A stretch of DNA of 25,171 bases from IMG/VR virus record IMGVR_UViG_3300035126_000873, positions 1 through 25,171 of that record. One strand, written 5' to 3'. The notes beneath the pieces are model-generated. The model was given only the letters and a program-made list of their open reading frames with translations, searched no databases and was not told where the DNA came from. Below are positions 1-8,073 of this stretch, piece after piece. The first letter of the stretch is position 1. Each line of letters opens with the position of its first letter. Origin of the DNA: a virus. The translations under genes and the position numbers were made by a program.

Positions 1-2
1 AT

Positions 3-1478
3 AAGCACATTATGCCCGATGGTCGCGAAAAGATCTTTGCTCCAGAAGATGTAATCCATTTCCATATCTATAGAAAGACACATCAATTAGCAGGAACTCC
101 ATCATGGATTCCAGTTCTCGATGACATAACCGCTCTTCGCCGCATCGAAGAAAACGTCGAGAACTTAGTTCACCAGCACATTCACCCCTTGTTCCAATAC
201 AAGGTAGGCACAGAACTCGCGCCAATGAAGCGCTATGAGGACGGCCTAACAGAGTGTGATATTGTCAGATCCAAGATTCAGGATATGGCAAACGACGGAA
301 TGATCATCACACCTGAACGCCATGAAATCAAAGGCCTTGGCTCAGAGAGCCGAGCACTCAGAGCTGAGACATACCTCGAGTACTTTAAGAAGAGAGTGAT
401 CTCTGGCTCTGGCCTTTCGGAATTGGACTTTGGTTATGGTGATACAAGCAATAGAGCTACCGCTGATACAATGTCCAAATTGGCCATTGACAACGTGAAG
501 TTCTATCAGCAGTGCATGGCAGATATTATCAACTTCCAAATGGTCAGAGAGCTAATGCTCGAGAGCACGTTCCAGTACGACCATTCTGATGATGAGCAAA
601 GAGTAGAGCTGCAGTTCAATGAAATCGATTTGGAATCGCAAATCAAGATGCAGAATCACTTCATGCTTATGTATCAGGGGAATGCGATTACCGAGACAGA
701 AGCTCGTAAGCATATGGGGAAGGAGCCTCTTGGTGACGACAATCGAGAGGATACATTCTTACATCGTGTAGATAAGCAGAGGGCAGAATGGCAGGTAGAG
801 GCAGATATTAGCAAAGCAAGAGCCCAGGCGGCCAATAGGCAACAGCCAACTAATCAGCACGGAAAGAAGTCTGGCCCAGAAAAGAGGAAATCCTCTGCAG
901 AGAGAGATGCAGTTGCGGCAGAAACATATAACCAACTTGCAGAAGATATCAAGAGATTTAAGGGGCGCACTGTAAACCTCGGCTATATCAATCAACTCTT
1001 CTTAGCAACGGCGGAAAGAGCTAAGTATCTGTTCCAGTCGTCAATCGAGAATGCAGTATTCCGAGGTGCCAGGACATATCCACTTTCTCTTGCTCTTCGT
1101 CTAGAGCTAGAAGCAATCAACAAACGTGTCAGAAGAGATTTTGAGACAGATGTTGATCGTCTTTTCCGAGACGCATCGATAGAGACAGCGTCCCAACTTG
1201 CAAGCAAGGATGAGGAGCGTCTGGCTATCGATGTATTGGAATATCGTATTCGTTTCATTGAGCGCACATTGCTCCACAAAGCCTACATACTAGGGAAAGT
1301 GGCTGCCATGCGGAATAATGGAGTTCAGCAAGCTATTGTTAAATCCGATCCTGAAGGCGAAGACTACCAAATTTGGCATAACATCGTTATTGACTTGAAT
1401 GATATCTCACTTGAGAATTTGCCACCTTATCATCCAAATTGTCAGTGTGACCTAGAACCGGAGCCATCAAATGCCTGA
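3..1478 (+). CDS. Portal protein with MuF-like C-terminal domain (5' partial)
   Basis: The frame is open to the left edge, so the N-terminus is missing; the first ATG, at 12, is probably internal. The visible N-terminal part resembles the stem and crown half of a phage portal, the dodecameric DNA channel at the capsid vertex (for example APEDVIHFHIYRK, then GLSELDFGYGDTSNRATAD and an acidic helical stretch). From about residue 295 the protein changes to a helical region ending in LPPYHPNCQCDLEP. That ending is the hallmark of the SPP1 gp7/Mu gpF minor head protein family, normally a separate gene just downstream of the portal. I therefore read this as a portal-MuF fusion. It overlaps the protease gene by 8 bases (ATGCCTGA), which implies translational coupling. 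The portal assignment rests on recognised motifs and gene order, not on a search. Confidence 0.82.
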   Translation, partial: KHIMPDGREKIFAPEDVIHFHIYRKTHQLAGTPSWIPVLDDITALRRIEENVENLVHQHIHPLFQYKVGTELAPMKRYEDGLTECDIVRSKIQDMANDGMIITPERHEIKGLGSESRALRAETYLEYFKKRVISGSGLSELDFGYGDTSNRATADTMSKLAIDNVKFYQQCMADIINFQMVRELMLESTFQYDHSDDEQRVELQFNEIDLESQIKMQNHFMLMYQGNAITETEARKHMGKEPLGDDNREDTFLHRVDKQRAEWQVEADISKARAQAANRQQPTNQHGKKSGPEKRKSSAERDAVAAETYNQLAEDIKRFKGRTVNLGYINQLFLATAERAKYLFQSSIENAVFRGARTYPLSLALRLELEAINKRVRRDFETDVDRLFRDASIETASQLASKDEERLAIDVLEYRIRFIERTLLHKAYILGKVAAMRNNGVQQAIVKSDPEGEDYQIWHNIVIDLNDISLENLPPYHPNCQCDLEPEPSNA

Positions 1479-3360
1479 CATACTTCATCCTTCGAAATGG
1501 GCAAAGCCAATAGCCGACTTTAGAGACTTCTCTAGTTTCGTCGCTACCCCTATTGCCATAGAAGCTGGAAAACAGCATCTATTCGAGACCAAGGACAGTA
1601 CCGAACCATCTGGTTATAGACTCCGTGCGAAAGTCCGTATGACCTTCGCTGGTATCCGAACCAGAAATAAGGCCGTCTATCTCCCAGACGAGCACTACAA
1701 ATCAGCCATCACCTTTATCAAGCCATACCCAAAGCCAATTCAGCTCCACCACCAAGATGACAGAGATCCCATTGGCCGTGTAATAGATGTAAGGTATATC
1801 GACACGACTAATGAAGCAGTGAATGTTGATAGTCGTGTCGGCGGCATAATGAAAGTATTCAAGGATTCTAAGGCCAAGCCGATTGCTCGCCTGGGAACAA
1901 TCCCAACATTCTTGAGTATGTCCCAGAACAACCAGTATCGTGGTGTCGGGCACATCTTAGGATTGTGGGACGTAACAGATCCAGACGCTATCCGTAAAAT
2001 CTTGGACGGTAGATATCTAACTGTCTCTACAGGAATGGCCCCTCGTAGCGCATACTGCTCAGCTTGTGCACTGCAAGGAGAGCTAATCGATTGGGCTCGT
2101 CAGGTTTGTGAGCACGAACCAGGGGAGATTGTTGATGGAGTTGAGTGCGTCAAGGTCCCGATGAATTACGACTGGGAAGAAGTTTCACCAGTCAACCATC
2201 CAGCTGCACAATTAGCTCAGATCATCGAAGTCGGCAACGACATAACTTTCGCAGATGCTATCCAGAAGAACCAACCTATTGCATATCCTCTCTTTGAAGA
2301 CTGCTTCGCGGTGAAGAACGATACGGTCGTAAGACTTACTGATTCTGCTAATGTTGATGCGGATAATCTTTTTGATTGGACAAATGTAAATAAGTTGGAT
2401 AACAATGCAAATACCCCACACATTCACCAAGCTAATGTAATTGGAGAAATGAAACAAGATCGGGGACTTGACCAAAAAGGACTAACAATGAAACTAACTG
2501 AACTTACAAAGGATACAGCTTCAAATTATGAAGCAATCGCCAAGCACCTCGACGGTGCTGCACGCCTTACCGGCGATCTTTTGAAGGACCTGGAAGACTC
2601 TGTCTTCATTGGACCCAACCGTACGTTCCCGGTACGAGACCTCAAGCACGCCGAAGCAATCAAGTCATTGCTCGAGGAGATTGAGGACTCTGATTCCAAG
2701 GCTGCTATCCTTGAGTCGCTGACTGATAAGGTCACAGCACTTACTTCCCCTGGTGACTCTCCCGCTGAAGAGTCCACGGAAGTAAGCGTTGAAGATTCGG
2801 CAGCCCCAACAGATGAAACAAACGATCTAGTTTCTATCACAAAAGATGCACTAGCTGTCTACGAAGCAAACGCAGATAAGCTTTCTGATCTAACTACAGA
2901 AAGAGACATTCTAAAGCAGCGTGTCGCCTCGCTGAAGGCTGAAGTTCAGTCTCTCACTGCAGCACAGGCTGATACTCTTAAGGCTTATAAGAGCATGCTC
3001 GCTGACGCTCTCGTAGATGCTCAGATCTCTCATGGCTTCAAGATTGAAGACAAGGTCGAGACGGCAAGAGTCTTTACTGAGCGCAGCATCGACTCCCTGA
3101 GAAATTCTCTACAGGATCTTAAGGCTCAGGCTGTAAATGGCGCAGCACGCAAGCCAACTGGCGAACGTGTTGAGGATCCAAGAACAGCTGACTCTGCAGA
3201 CACGAAAGAAAGAGTTGAAGCAGTTGATAGAAACAAGTATAAGGTAATCTTCGAGACTTACTACGATAAGTACTATGGTCCTGAAGGTCCATCAGCAGCA
3301 AAAAGATATCTTCAGGATGCGCGTGCAAAGGGACTAATCCCAGCCAACGTACAGCCATAA
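1471..3360 (+). CDS. Prohead protease fused to scaffold domain
   Basis: 629 residues. The N-terminal half (about 45-255) looks like a phage prohead (capsid maturation) serine protease of the U9/U35 type: QLHHQDDRDPIGRV at 91-104 carries the candidate catalytic His, and YLTVSTGM at 182-189 carries the candidate nucleophile Ser186. A Cys/His cluster (C196, C199, C213, H215) follows at once and may bind zinc. Residues about 260-340 form an Asn/Asp-rich linker coded by AT-rich DNA. Residues 340-629 are acidic, helical and partly coiled coil (TTERDILKQRVASLKAEVQS), as in scaffolding proteins. Such proteins direct procapsid assembly and are then cleaved by the protease. The lambda C/Nu3 pair has the same in-frame layout. 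Overlap with the portal gene upstream and a 20-base gap to the next gene fit one operon. Confidence 0.8.
   Translation: MPDILHPSKWAKPIADFRDFSSFVATPIAIEAGKQHLFETKDSTEPSGYRLRAKVRMTFAGIRTRNKAVYLPDEHYKSAITFIKPYPKPIQLHHQDDRDPIGRVIDVRYIDTTNEAVNVDSRVGGIMKVFKDSKAKPIARLGTIPTFLSMSQNNQYRGVGHILGLWDVTDPDAIRKILDGRYLTVSTGMAPRSAYCSACALQGELIDWARQVCEHEPGEIVDGVECVKVPMNYDWEEVSPVNHPAAQLAQIIEVGNDITFADAIQKNQPIAYPLFEDCFAVKNDTVVRLTDSANVDADNLFDWTNVNKLDNNANTPHIHQANVIGEMKQDRGLDQKGLTMKLTELTKDTASNYEAIAKHLDGAARLTGDLLKDLEDSVFIGPNRTFPVRDLKHAEAIKSLLEEIEDSDSKAAILESLTDKVTALTSPGDSPAEESTEVSVEDSAAPTDETNDLVSITKDALAVYEANADKLSDLTTERDILKQRVASLKAEVQSLTAAQADTLKAYKSMLADALVDAQISHGFKIEDKVETARVFTERSIDSLRNSLQDLKAQAVNGAARKPTGERVEDPRTADSADTKERVEAVDRNKYKVIFETYYDKYYGPEGPSAAKRYLQDARAKGLIPANVQP
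2477..2490 (+). promoter_or_regulatory. Internal ribosome binding site for nested scaffold
   Basis: AAGGA at 2477-2481 lies 6 bases before the in-frame ATG at 2488, in the middle of the protease-scaffold gene. The DNA just upstream (about 2335-2480) is AT-rich, which would keep the site unstructured. An earlier in-frame ATG at 2449 follows GGAGA by only 1-2 bases, too close for good initiation. Confidence 0.6.
2488..3360 (+). CDS. Nested in-frame scaffolding protein
   Basis: Starting at the internal ATG (MKLTELTKD...) gives a 290-residue protein identical to the C-terminal half of the protease-scaffold fusion. It has an acidic helical N-terminus, an Asp/Glu/Ser/Thr-rich middle, a coiled coil around TTERDILKQRVASLKAEVQS and a basic C-terminal tail (AAKRYLQDARAKGLIPANVQ). 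This is the arrangement of lambda Nu3, where scaffold is made in excess over the protease from an internal start. The evidence is the start position and its Shine-Dalgarno match; that the product is made is inference. The boundary agrees with the domain boundary, since the start falls just after the Asn-rich linker. Confidence 0.55.
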   Translation: MKLTELTKDTASNYEAIAKHLDGAARLTGDLLKDLEDSVFIGPNRTFPVRDLKHAEAIKSLLEEIEDSDSKAAILESLTDKVTALTSPGDSPAEESTEVSVEDSAAPTDETNDLVSITKDALAVYEANADKLSDLTTERDILKQRVASLKAEVQSLTAAQADTLKAYKSMLADALVDAQISHGFKIEDKVETARVFTERSIDSLRNSLQDLKAQAVNGAARKPTGERVEDPRTADSADTKERVEAVDRNKYKVIFETYYDKYYGPEGPSAAKRYLQDARAKGLIPANVQP

Positions 3361-3380
3361 TTTTGGAGGACATTTAAGAA

Positions 3381-4499
3381 ATGGCAGTTTACAACCCAAC
3401 AATTAAGAGGTACGCAAGAGACTTCGGCGTGATGGTCCCAAACGTGGAGTTCTGTCCAACAGAATATCCGCGTTTACATGCACACGTAGCCCCATACTTG
3501 CCTCTTCAGCTTTTCGTCGAGAAGCATAACGAATACTACGTTGTGCTTCAGGGCAAGGTCGTAGCTCTTGATAGCATGGGCTTCCTTGTTCCAGCCGGTT
3601 ACGCTATTGAGCAGGAGACAGCAGAAGGTCTGGCAAACTGGGGAAGCGGCAACGTTAACTTCACGTCGGCTAATGCCAGTGCTGATTTTATCCGCTACTC
3701 ACAGGCAGATGTCGACAACGGTGTAAAGAACTCTCGCGGTATTGCAGTAACGCTGAACGAGCCAGTTATCTATTCTATGATTAGAATGGATGGTAACCCT
3801 CTTCAGGCATATAGCGATAGCGACGCGACAGTCGACTGCGACGGTGCTATGACATTCGCTGTTACGATTGGTGATCATATTGGTTGTGCATCGGGCTCTT
3901 GGCTCCGCACATCGATGGACACAATCAGCCGCGCTTCAAACGCACACTTGTTCAATACGGGTTCGGCAACAGGCATGGAAGCTCGCAAGGCAGAGGATGA
4001 TGGCACTCTAGAGCGTAATGAGCACTGGCGTCTCCAGATGGAGCCAAAGACAGTCCGTACGAACTACTGCTTGATCCTCCCAGTCGTAGATTCGTATGAT
4101 CCGTTGATCGAGGGTCAGATGGTTGCTGTTGCTGATGACATCACAGACTTCGTCCGTGGTTCTCGCGTAACATTCGACCGTGACTCGAACATCGTTGTTG
4201 CAGAGCCGGAGGCAGTCACTGTAGGTGGTGCACTCCAGGCTGACATCCAGGATGCTGTAGATGCTGCGCTTGCTAGCTTGAAGAAGTACCACAACCGTAT
4301 CGTCGGTCAGGTAATCAAGATCGATACTCGTCACCCGAAGTCTCTCCTTGATAAGGTCAAGACTCGCTGGGACGCATCGATTCCGGGCTTCGAGGCTCTC
4401 GACCGCATGCCAGGTTCGGCAACTGACGGATACCCTGACAACATGCATAAAGCACAGTCAACAATGGGCGAAGTCGTAATCAGCCTATTCATGCGCTAA
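3381..4499 (+). CDS. Putative head decoration/structural protein
   Basis: 372 residues between the scaffold and the major capsid gene, where lambda-like phages place the decoration protein. A stretch near residues 45-75 (EYYVVLQGKVVALDSMGFLV, then PAGYAIE) looks like the short beta-rich segment common in phage capsid-surface proteins. The rest is mixed beta, with repeated references to a Gly-rich core and a helical stretch near 280-300 (ALQADIQDAVDAALASLKK). No signal peptide or membrane segment is seen. It is much longer than lambda D, so an exact role is uncertain; it could also be a minor capsid or vertex protein. GGAGGA lies upstream of the start, and the stop is followed directly by the GGAGT of the next gene. 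Confidence 0.5.
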   Translation: MAVYNPTIKRYARDFGVMVPNVEFCPTEYPRLHAHVAPYLPLQLFVEKHNEYYVVLQGKVVALDSMGFLVPAGYAIEQETAEGLANWGSGNVNFTSANASADFIRYSQADVDNGVKNSRGIAVTLNEPVIYSMIRMDGNPLQAYSDSDATVDCDGAMTFAVTIGDHIGCASGSWLRTSMDTISRASNAHLFNTGSATGMEARKAEDDGTLERNEHWRLQMEPKTVRTNYCLILPVVDSYDPLIEGQMVAVADDITDFVRGSRVTFDRDSNIVVAEPEAVTVGGALQADIQDAVDAALASLKKYHNRIVGQVIKIDTRHPKSLLDKVKTRWDASIPGFEALDRMPGSATDGYPDNMHKAQSTMGEVVISLFMR

Positions 4500-4512
4500 G
4501 GAGTAAACCAAG

Positions 4513-5823
4513 ATGGCTATTAGAGATATGAATCAGCTTAGAAAGATGCCATTCCACGAAGTGGACGCAAAGGCTGATGTAAAGTTCAAGGACTTTGAGT
4601 ACGCTTGGCGTTCTCCAAAGCACCAGCTTCCAGATGGCAAAGAACTGAAGATGAAGGACGTTCTGACTATGTGGGAATCCCCATTGTGGGTTCCTAAGGT
4701 CATTAACAACAACATCCAGGAAGCAATCGAGCCTATGCTTATTGCAACCAACATGTTGCAGCGTCTTCCATTCAATGGCTACGGGACATTCGTCGACATG
4801 CCAGTCATGGGTGCTGTAGACGGTGATTTCGAGGTTGGCGAGCTTGAGACGTTCCCTGAATTGCGTGTGACCTATGGTCCAGCAGCTCAGATCGCTAACG
4901 CGCCAGCCAAGTACGGTGTTGCCGTGAAGTTCTCGGATGAGGTACTCCGCTACTCTCAGTTCGACGTAATCACGATGGCAACTCGTCAGGCTGCTCGCGC
5001 TCTAGCACGTAACAAGGAAGAGAAGATTTGGAATATGTGGTACAAGCTTGCTCGTGTAACCCACGACAACTTGAGCCCATTGAATTCGGCATTTGGTACG
5101 ACAACTGGTCGCGATTTGACAGGTGCACAGAACGGTACTATCACGATGGACGACGTCTTCGAGATGTACGCACAGGTTCTAGCTCATGGTTATACCCCGA
5201 ACCTCTTGTTCGTTCATCCTTTGACATGGCTCATGTTCCTCCAGGACGCTCAGCTTCGTGCTTTCGCCCAGATGAACCAGCAGGCTTGGTACCCAGGTCA
5301 GTGGACAGGCAACCCAGCTCATCAGGATTTCCCTGCTGGCTTCGGTGGTCAGGCTCTACCGGGTGGTCAGGCTCGTTCGTGGCCTAACCAGAACGGTCAC
5401 GTTCCTAAGGATGGAGACGGAAACGTTCTACCAATCGGTGCAGATGGCGAATATCAGAACTTGCGCACAGCTCCAGTTCTACCAAGTTATCTTGGCTTGC
5501 CTTTCCGTATCGTTGTTAGCCCCTGGGTTCCTTATGATGTGTCCTCGAACACCACAAGCATCATCATGGCAGATAGCAATGAGCTTGGGTTCTACATCGA
5601 AGAGCATGGTCCTAAGTCGAATGAGTGGACAGACCCTGAGACTGACATCCTGAAGATCAAGATTTCCGAGCGTTACTTGATTCGTCCAAAGGATAGAGGC
5701 CTAGGTTTGGCAATTGCAAAGAACATTGTAGTAGACAGCAACAAGATCATCCTCCCAGCAACGGCACACATTGATGTGGCTGGAAGCATCTCTGCTGCAA
5801 CTCGTAACGTAGCTGTTCCCTAA
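4513..5823 (+). CDS. Major capsid protein, HK97 fold
   Basis: 436 residues. After a charged N-terminal arm, the protein shows the features of an HK97-type shell protein: an extended segment (LTMWESPLWVPKVINNNIQE) and an E-loop-like region (MPVMGAVDGDFEVGELETFP). A helix follows (ITMATRQAARALARNKEEKI), then an A-domain core with NLLFVHPLTWLMFLQD and IVVSPWVPYD. A Gly/Pro/Gln/Asn-rich insert (about residues 262-310) interrupts the A domain. The stop of the preceding gene is fused to the ribosome binding site (TAAGGAGT). TAATTAATTAG at its own end gives stops in all three frames and is followed by a strong terminator. Being the most abundant virion protein explains both. Confidence 0.85.
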   Translation: MAIRDMNQLRKMPFHEVDAKADVKFKDFEYAWRSPKHQLPDGKELKMKDVLTMWESPLWVPKVINNNIQEAIEPMLIATNMLQRLPFNGYGTFVDMPVMGAVDGDFEVGELETFPELRVTYGPAAQIANAPAKYGVAVKFSDEVLRYSQFDVITMATRQAARALARNKEEKIWNMWYKLARVTHDNLSPLNSAFGTTTGRDLTGAQNGTITMDDVFEMYAQVLAHGYTPNLLFVHPLTWLMFLQDAQLRAFAQMNQQAWYPGQWTGNPAHQDFPAGFGGQALPGGQARSWPNQNGHVPKDGDGNVLPIGADGEYQNLRTAPVLPSYLGLPFRIVVSPWVPYDVSSNTTSIIMADSNELGFYIEEHGPKSNEWTDPETDILKIKISERYLIRPKDRGLGLAIAKNIVVDSNKIILPATAHIDVAGSISAATRNVAVP

Positions 5824-5846
5824 TTAATTAGGCTGAACTGAATGCT

Positions 5847-5886
5847 AGGGCCCTCGCCTGATAAGGTGTCAGGGCCCTTTTTATTA
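5847..5886 (+). terminator. Rho-independent terminator after major capsid gene
   Basis: Self-complementary AGGGCCCT blocks (5847-5854 and 5871-5878) pair as an outer stem around an inner CGCCT-GATA-AGGTG stem-loop with a small TC bulge. A T-run (TTTTTATT) follows. Because the next genes lie on the same strand only 10 bases beyond, it probably lowers transcription of downstream genes relative to capsid rather than ending the unit. Confidence 0.82.
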
Positions 5887-5896
5887 GGAGTCAAAA

Positions 5897-6343
5897 ATGT
5901 CACAGGTTGATTTTTCAAAAGTATCAATTGTCGATAGAGTCGACACTCTAGAGTCCGATGCTGCGGATCTCCAGGTCGGTCAACTCTACGCTTCGCTTAC
6001 CGCTGCTGCCGAAGTTGGCAATGTCCGTGCTGTCGCTATTCAGGTAAAGGACTTCAGTGGCACAAATGTTGCTGCTGCTTGTAAGTTCCACTGCCAGGTA
6101 TTCGACGCAAACATGCTAGCTGCTGTTGTCGGCTCTTGGCGCCTAGCCGAAACTGGTGCTGGATCAGAAATTACTACTACGGCCAAACCGTCTCTAATTA
6201 TCCAGACAAGTGCGAATGGGGCTGCTACTGTGTCGGTAACAGATGTTGCTGGTGCATCAAACACGACTGTTTATCTAAAGGTGAGTCCTCTAGGCAACTT
6301 CGGTCGTGACGAGTACATCGCACTTACATTCGATAACGCCTAA
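5897..6343 (+). CDS. Small Ig-like virion protein (hypothetical)
   Basis: 148 residues, AGGAG ribosome binding site 6 bases before the ATG. After a short N-terminal helix (VDRVDTLESDAADLQVGQLY), the protein is nearly all beta: VRAVAIQVKDFSGTNVAAAC, a repeated Ala/Thr-rich core, and NGAATVSVTDVAGASNTTVY. That alternation resembles an Ig-like or bacterial Big-type sandwich. No signal peptide or transmembrane segment is present. Its place just after the major capsid gene suggests a capsid-surface or fibre-base protein, but I do not recognise a named family. The stop is again TAATTAATT, as at the end of the capsid gene. Confidence 0.5.
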   Translation: MSQVDFSKVSIVDRVDTLESDAADLQVGQLYASLTAAAEVGNVRAVAIQVKDFSGTNVAAACKFHCQVFDANMLAAVVGSWRLAETGAGSEITTTAKPSLIIQTSANGAATVSVTDVAGASNTTVYLKVSPLGNFGRDEYIALTFDNA

Positions 6344-6359
6344 TTAATTTAGGTTTTAC

Positions 6360-6389
6360 TGGACAAGGTTAATTGAGCAGACATATACT
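6360..6389 (+). promoter_or_regulatory. Candidate sigma70-like promoter
   Basis: TGGACA (6360-6365, 5/6 match to TTGACA), an 18-base spacer, then TATACT (6384-6389, 5/6 match to TATAAT). The start point would fall near 6395-6397, inside the hairpin that follows. Only motif matches support it. Confidence 0.45.
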
Positions 6390-6390
6390 T

Positions 6391-6414
6391 ACTCCGGTTA
6401 ACCTAAACTGGAGT
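6391..6414 (+). promoter_or_regulatory. Hairpin covering ribosome binding site
   Basis: ACTCCGGTT (6391-6399) pairs with AACTGGAGT (6406-6414), 9 bp with one G-U pair and a 6-base loop. The 3' arm contains GGAG (6410-6413), the Shine-Dalgarno of the gene starting at 6422. Read-through transcripts would therefore hide the site. Confidence 0.5.
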
Positions 6415-6421
6415 AAACATT

Positions 6422-6955
6422 ATGCATATTTACCTGAACCCACCTCGTGCCTTCTGGCAAATCCCAGATACTAATATCACTTTAATGAAGGCGAAGCCTC
6501 TGAGAGAGATCTCAGAGGCTGAACTATCCAAGCTCTCAGTAGAGCAGCGAACTATTCTCGACAAATCTTTAGAGTCTGGAGTTGTTCGTTCTATCGACTC
6601 AGAGAGTCCACTACTTGGATCTCTTGGGGCAGGGGGATTGGATATCCTTGCCCTCTCCGCTGCTGAGATTCAGCGTAAGCATATTTCAAGAATCGTAATG
6701 CAAAGAAGGGCTGGTCTTGCCGAACTAAACTCTCTTCTGGAAAGAGAGAAGGCGAAACCCTCCCCTCGAGAAGATGTGATTACAGTAATCAAGTATGGAA
6801 TTGAGCGCATTCATCAAGAAGATCCAGATACCCTTGAAGATAAGTTCTACAGGGAAATAGAAGTGATCGAGGACGTTATTGAGCCAGAAGTGCCAGTAGA
6901 GGCACCTAAGAAGACCCGCACAAGGATGAATAAGCTGGCCATGGAGACTAACTAA
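6422..6955 (+). CDS. Hypothetical protein, helical
   Basis: 177 residues, family not recognised. The N-terminus (MHIYLNPPRAFWQIPDTNIT) is extended and Pro-rich. Residues about 25-115 are predicted helical and charged, with ISRIVMQRRAGLAELNSLLE as a possible coiled coil. The C-terminus has an acidic stretch ending in a basic tail (PKKTRTRMNKLAMETN). There is no signal peptide or membrane segment. It follows the structured leader and is 3 bases from the IPT-domain gene, so it is probably a minor virion or assembly protein of this cassette. The ATG at 6422 has GGAG 8 bases upstream. Confidence 0.5.
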   Translation: MHIYLNPPRAFWQIPDTNITLMKAKPLREISEAELSKLSVEQRTILDKSLESGVVRSIDSESPLLGSLGAGGLDILALSAAEIQRKHISRIVMQRRAGLAELNSLLEREKAKPSPREDVITVIKYGIERIHQEDPDTLEDKFYREIEVIEDVIEPEVPVEAPKKTRTRMNKLAMETN

Positions 6956-6958
6956 CAA

Positions 6959-7540
6959 ATGAAGCAACCATATCTTAACTCGTTGATGGCATCACTATTA
7001 GCCGAACCCAGTCTAATTGCAGACGGTTTTGCCGATGGGAACGTTGATACTACGATCACCGAAACGAAGACGTTCTTGAGAGACACCACAGACGAGGATT
7101 CAGACGTGGTTTTCACAAGGCAGATAGAGAAGAATGCTGATGGCGACATTCTCTCAATTTCAACATGGTCGATAGCCAATGCTCCGACTGTCACAGATGT
7201 CTCAACAGACCAAGACGACGACGCAACCGTGGCCCGCTCAGGGACAACGGAACTGACCATTACGGGGTCTAACTTCGGTGCTGAAGACACAGACATAGAA
7301 GTCTACTTATTTGTCCGTCAGAGGAATAAGGTCGACTGTATCGCCCCTACGCCATTCAAGAATAGGATCAGAATCCCAGCAACTATCACCAGCATATCTG
7401 TTGGGGATGATGAGATCGTAGCTGAGGTCACCCTGGAGAGTCTCTATGGATATGACCCAGGTCCAGGCCCATGCGAAGTTCTGGTCTTTAACCACAAGCG
7501 TCTTCTTGTCTCAGAAGAATTTCAACTAACGGTTCTCTAA
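6959..7540 (+). CDS. IPT/TIG-type Ig-domain protein
   Basis: 193 residues. The N-terminal third (MKQPYLNSLMASLLAEPS...) is variable and acidic. Residues about 75-125 look like an IPT/TIG Ig-like domain: APTVTDVS, then the turn LTITGSNFGAEDTDIEVYLF typical of that family. A second beta-rich region ends in GPCEVLVFNHKRLLVSEEFQ. IPT domains occur in phage surface and fibre proteins that bind cell-surface sugars; that role here is inference. No ribosome binding site stands out beyond the coupling from the gene 3 bases upstream. TAATG at 7538-7542 overlaps the next start by one base. Confidence 0.55.
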   Translation: MKQPYLNSLMASLLAEPSLIADGFADGNVDTTITETKTFLRDTTDEDSDVVFTRQIEKNADGDILSISTWSIANAPTVTDVSTDQDDDATVARSGTTELTITGSNFGAEDTDIEVYLFVRQRNKVDCIAPTPFKNRIRIPATITSISVGDDEIVAEVTLESLYGYDPGPGPCEVLVFNHKRLLVSEEFQLTVL

Positions 7541-7992
7541 TGCGTAGACACTCGTACCTCCGTGCAGGAGCAATCAATTCCCAAAATGGCTCTTCTGGAG
7601 GTACGGTCGTCGTCGTTCCTGGCGAAGATAGCGTGTGGTCCTGCGACCCCGGTCTTCCTCTAAACTCTCTCGTCTATATTTCATCTTCAAATACTGTTGC
7701 AGAAGCCGATGGCTCTTCTCAGGATACTATGACATCCATAGGTTTTGTCTCGTCAAAGAGTGGCTCATCTTGTAGCGTCCATTCGGCTGGGGAACTTGCA
7801 GGCTTCGAGGGCCTAATCCCTGGGCGTACATACTATGCGGGTAAAGAACCAGGGACAATCTGGACCCCAACAGAAGAAGATGAAACTTTTCCTCTTGTCG
7901 TTCAGGTCGTGGGCAAGGCTAAAACTGAAGAAGTTCTATTAGTTATGATCAACCCAGGCCCATTTATTCTCTTCCCTCCAATATCCCCTTAA
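7540..7992 (+). CDS. Putative fibre/capsid-surface accessory protein
   Basis: 150 residues. After a Gly/Ser-rich start, the sequence SLVYISSSNTVAEADGSSQD followed by MTSIGFVSSK and LAGFEGLIPGRTYYAGKEPG follows the pattern of small beta modules common in phage fibre and virion-surface proteins. These typically read 'G-vY-v-s-ntV-kA', 'm-avGvv', then 'l-PG-tYY'. It lacks a signal peptide. The gene is coupled to the IPT-domain gene by a TAATG overlap and stands just before the fibre gene, so all three may act together on the particle surface. A separate enzymatic activity is not suggested. Confidence 0.5.
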   Translation: MRRHSYLRAGAINSQNGSSGGTVVVVPGEDSVWSCDPGLPLNSLVYISSSNTVAEADGSSQDTMTSIGFVSSKSGSSCSVHSAGELAGFEGLIPGRTYYAGKEPGTIWTPTEEDETFPLVVQVVGKAKTEEVLLVMINPGPFILFPPISP

Positions 7993-8073
7993 CTAGCACC
8001 ACCGCACAGTTATTGATTTCCTGAAACTTGGCAAGCATGATTTGTATTAACTGTCAAGTGTAAAACTTATAAC

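Noticed and set aside
4008-4448. 146-codon reverse-strand ORF inside the putative decoration gene
   Set aside because: It is antisense to a convincing forward gene and shows no recognisable motif.
5028-5653. Two forward out-of-frame ORFs inside the major capsid gene
   Set aside because: They overlap the capsid protein core, with compositions typical of shifted frames and no ribosome binding sites.
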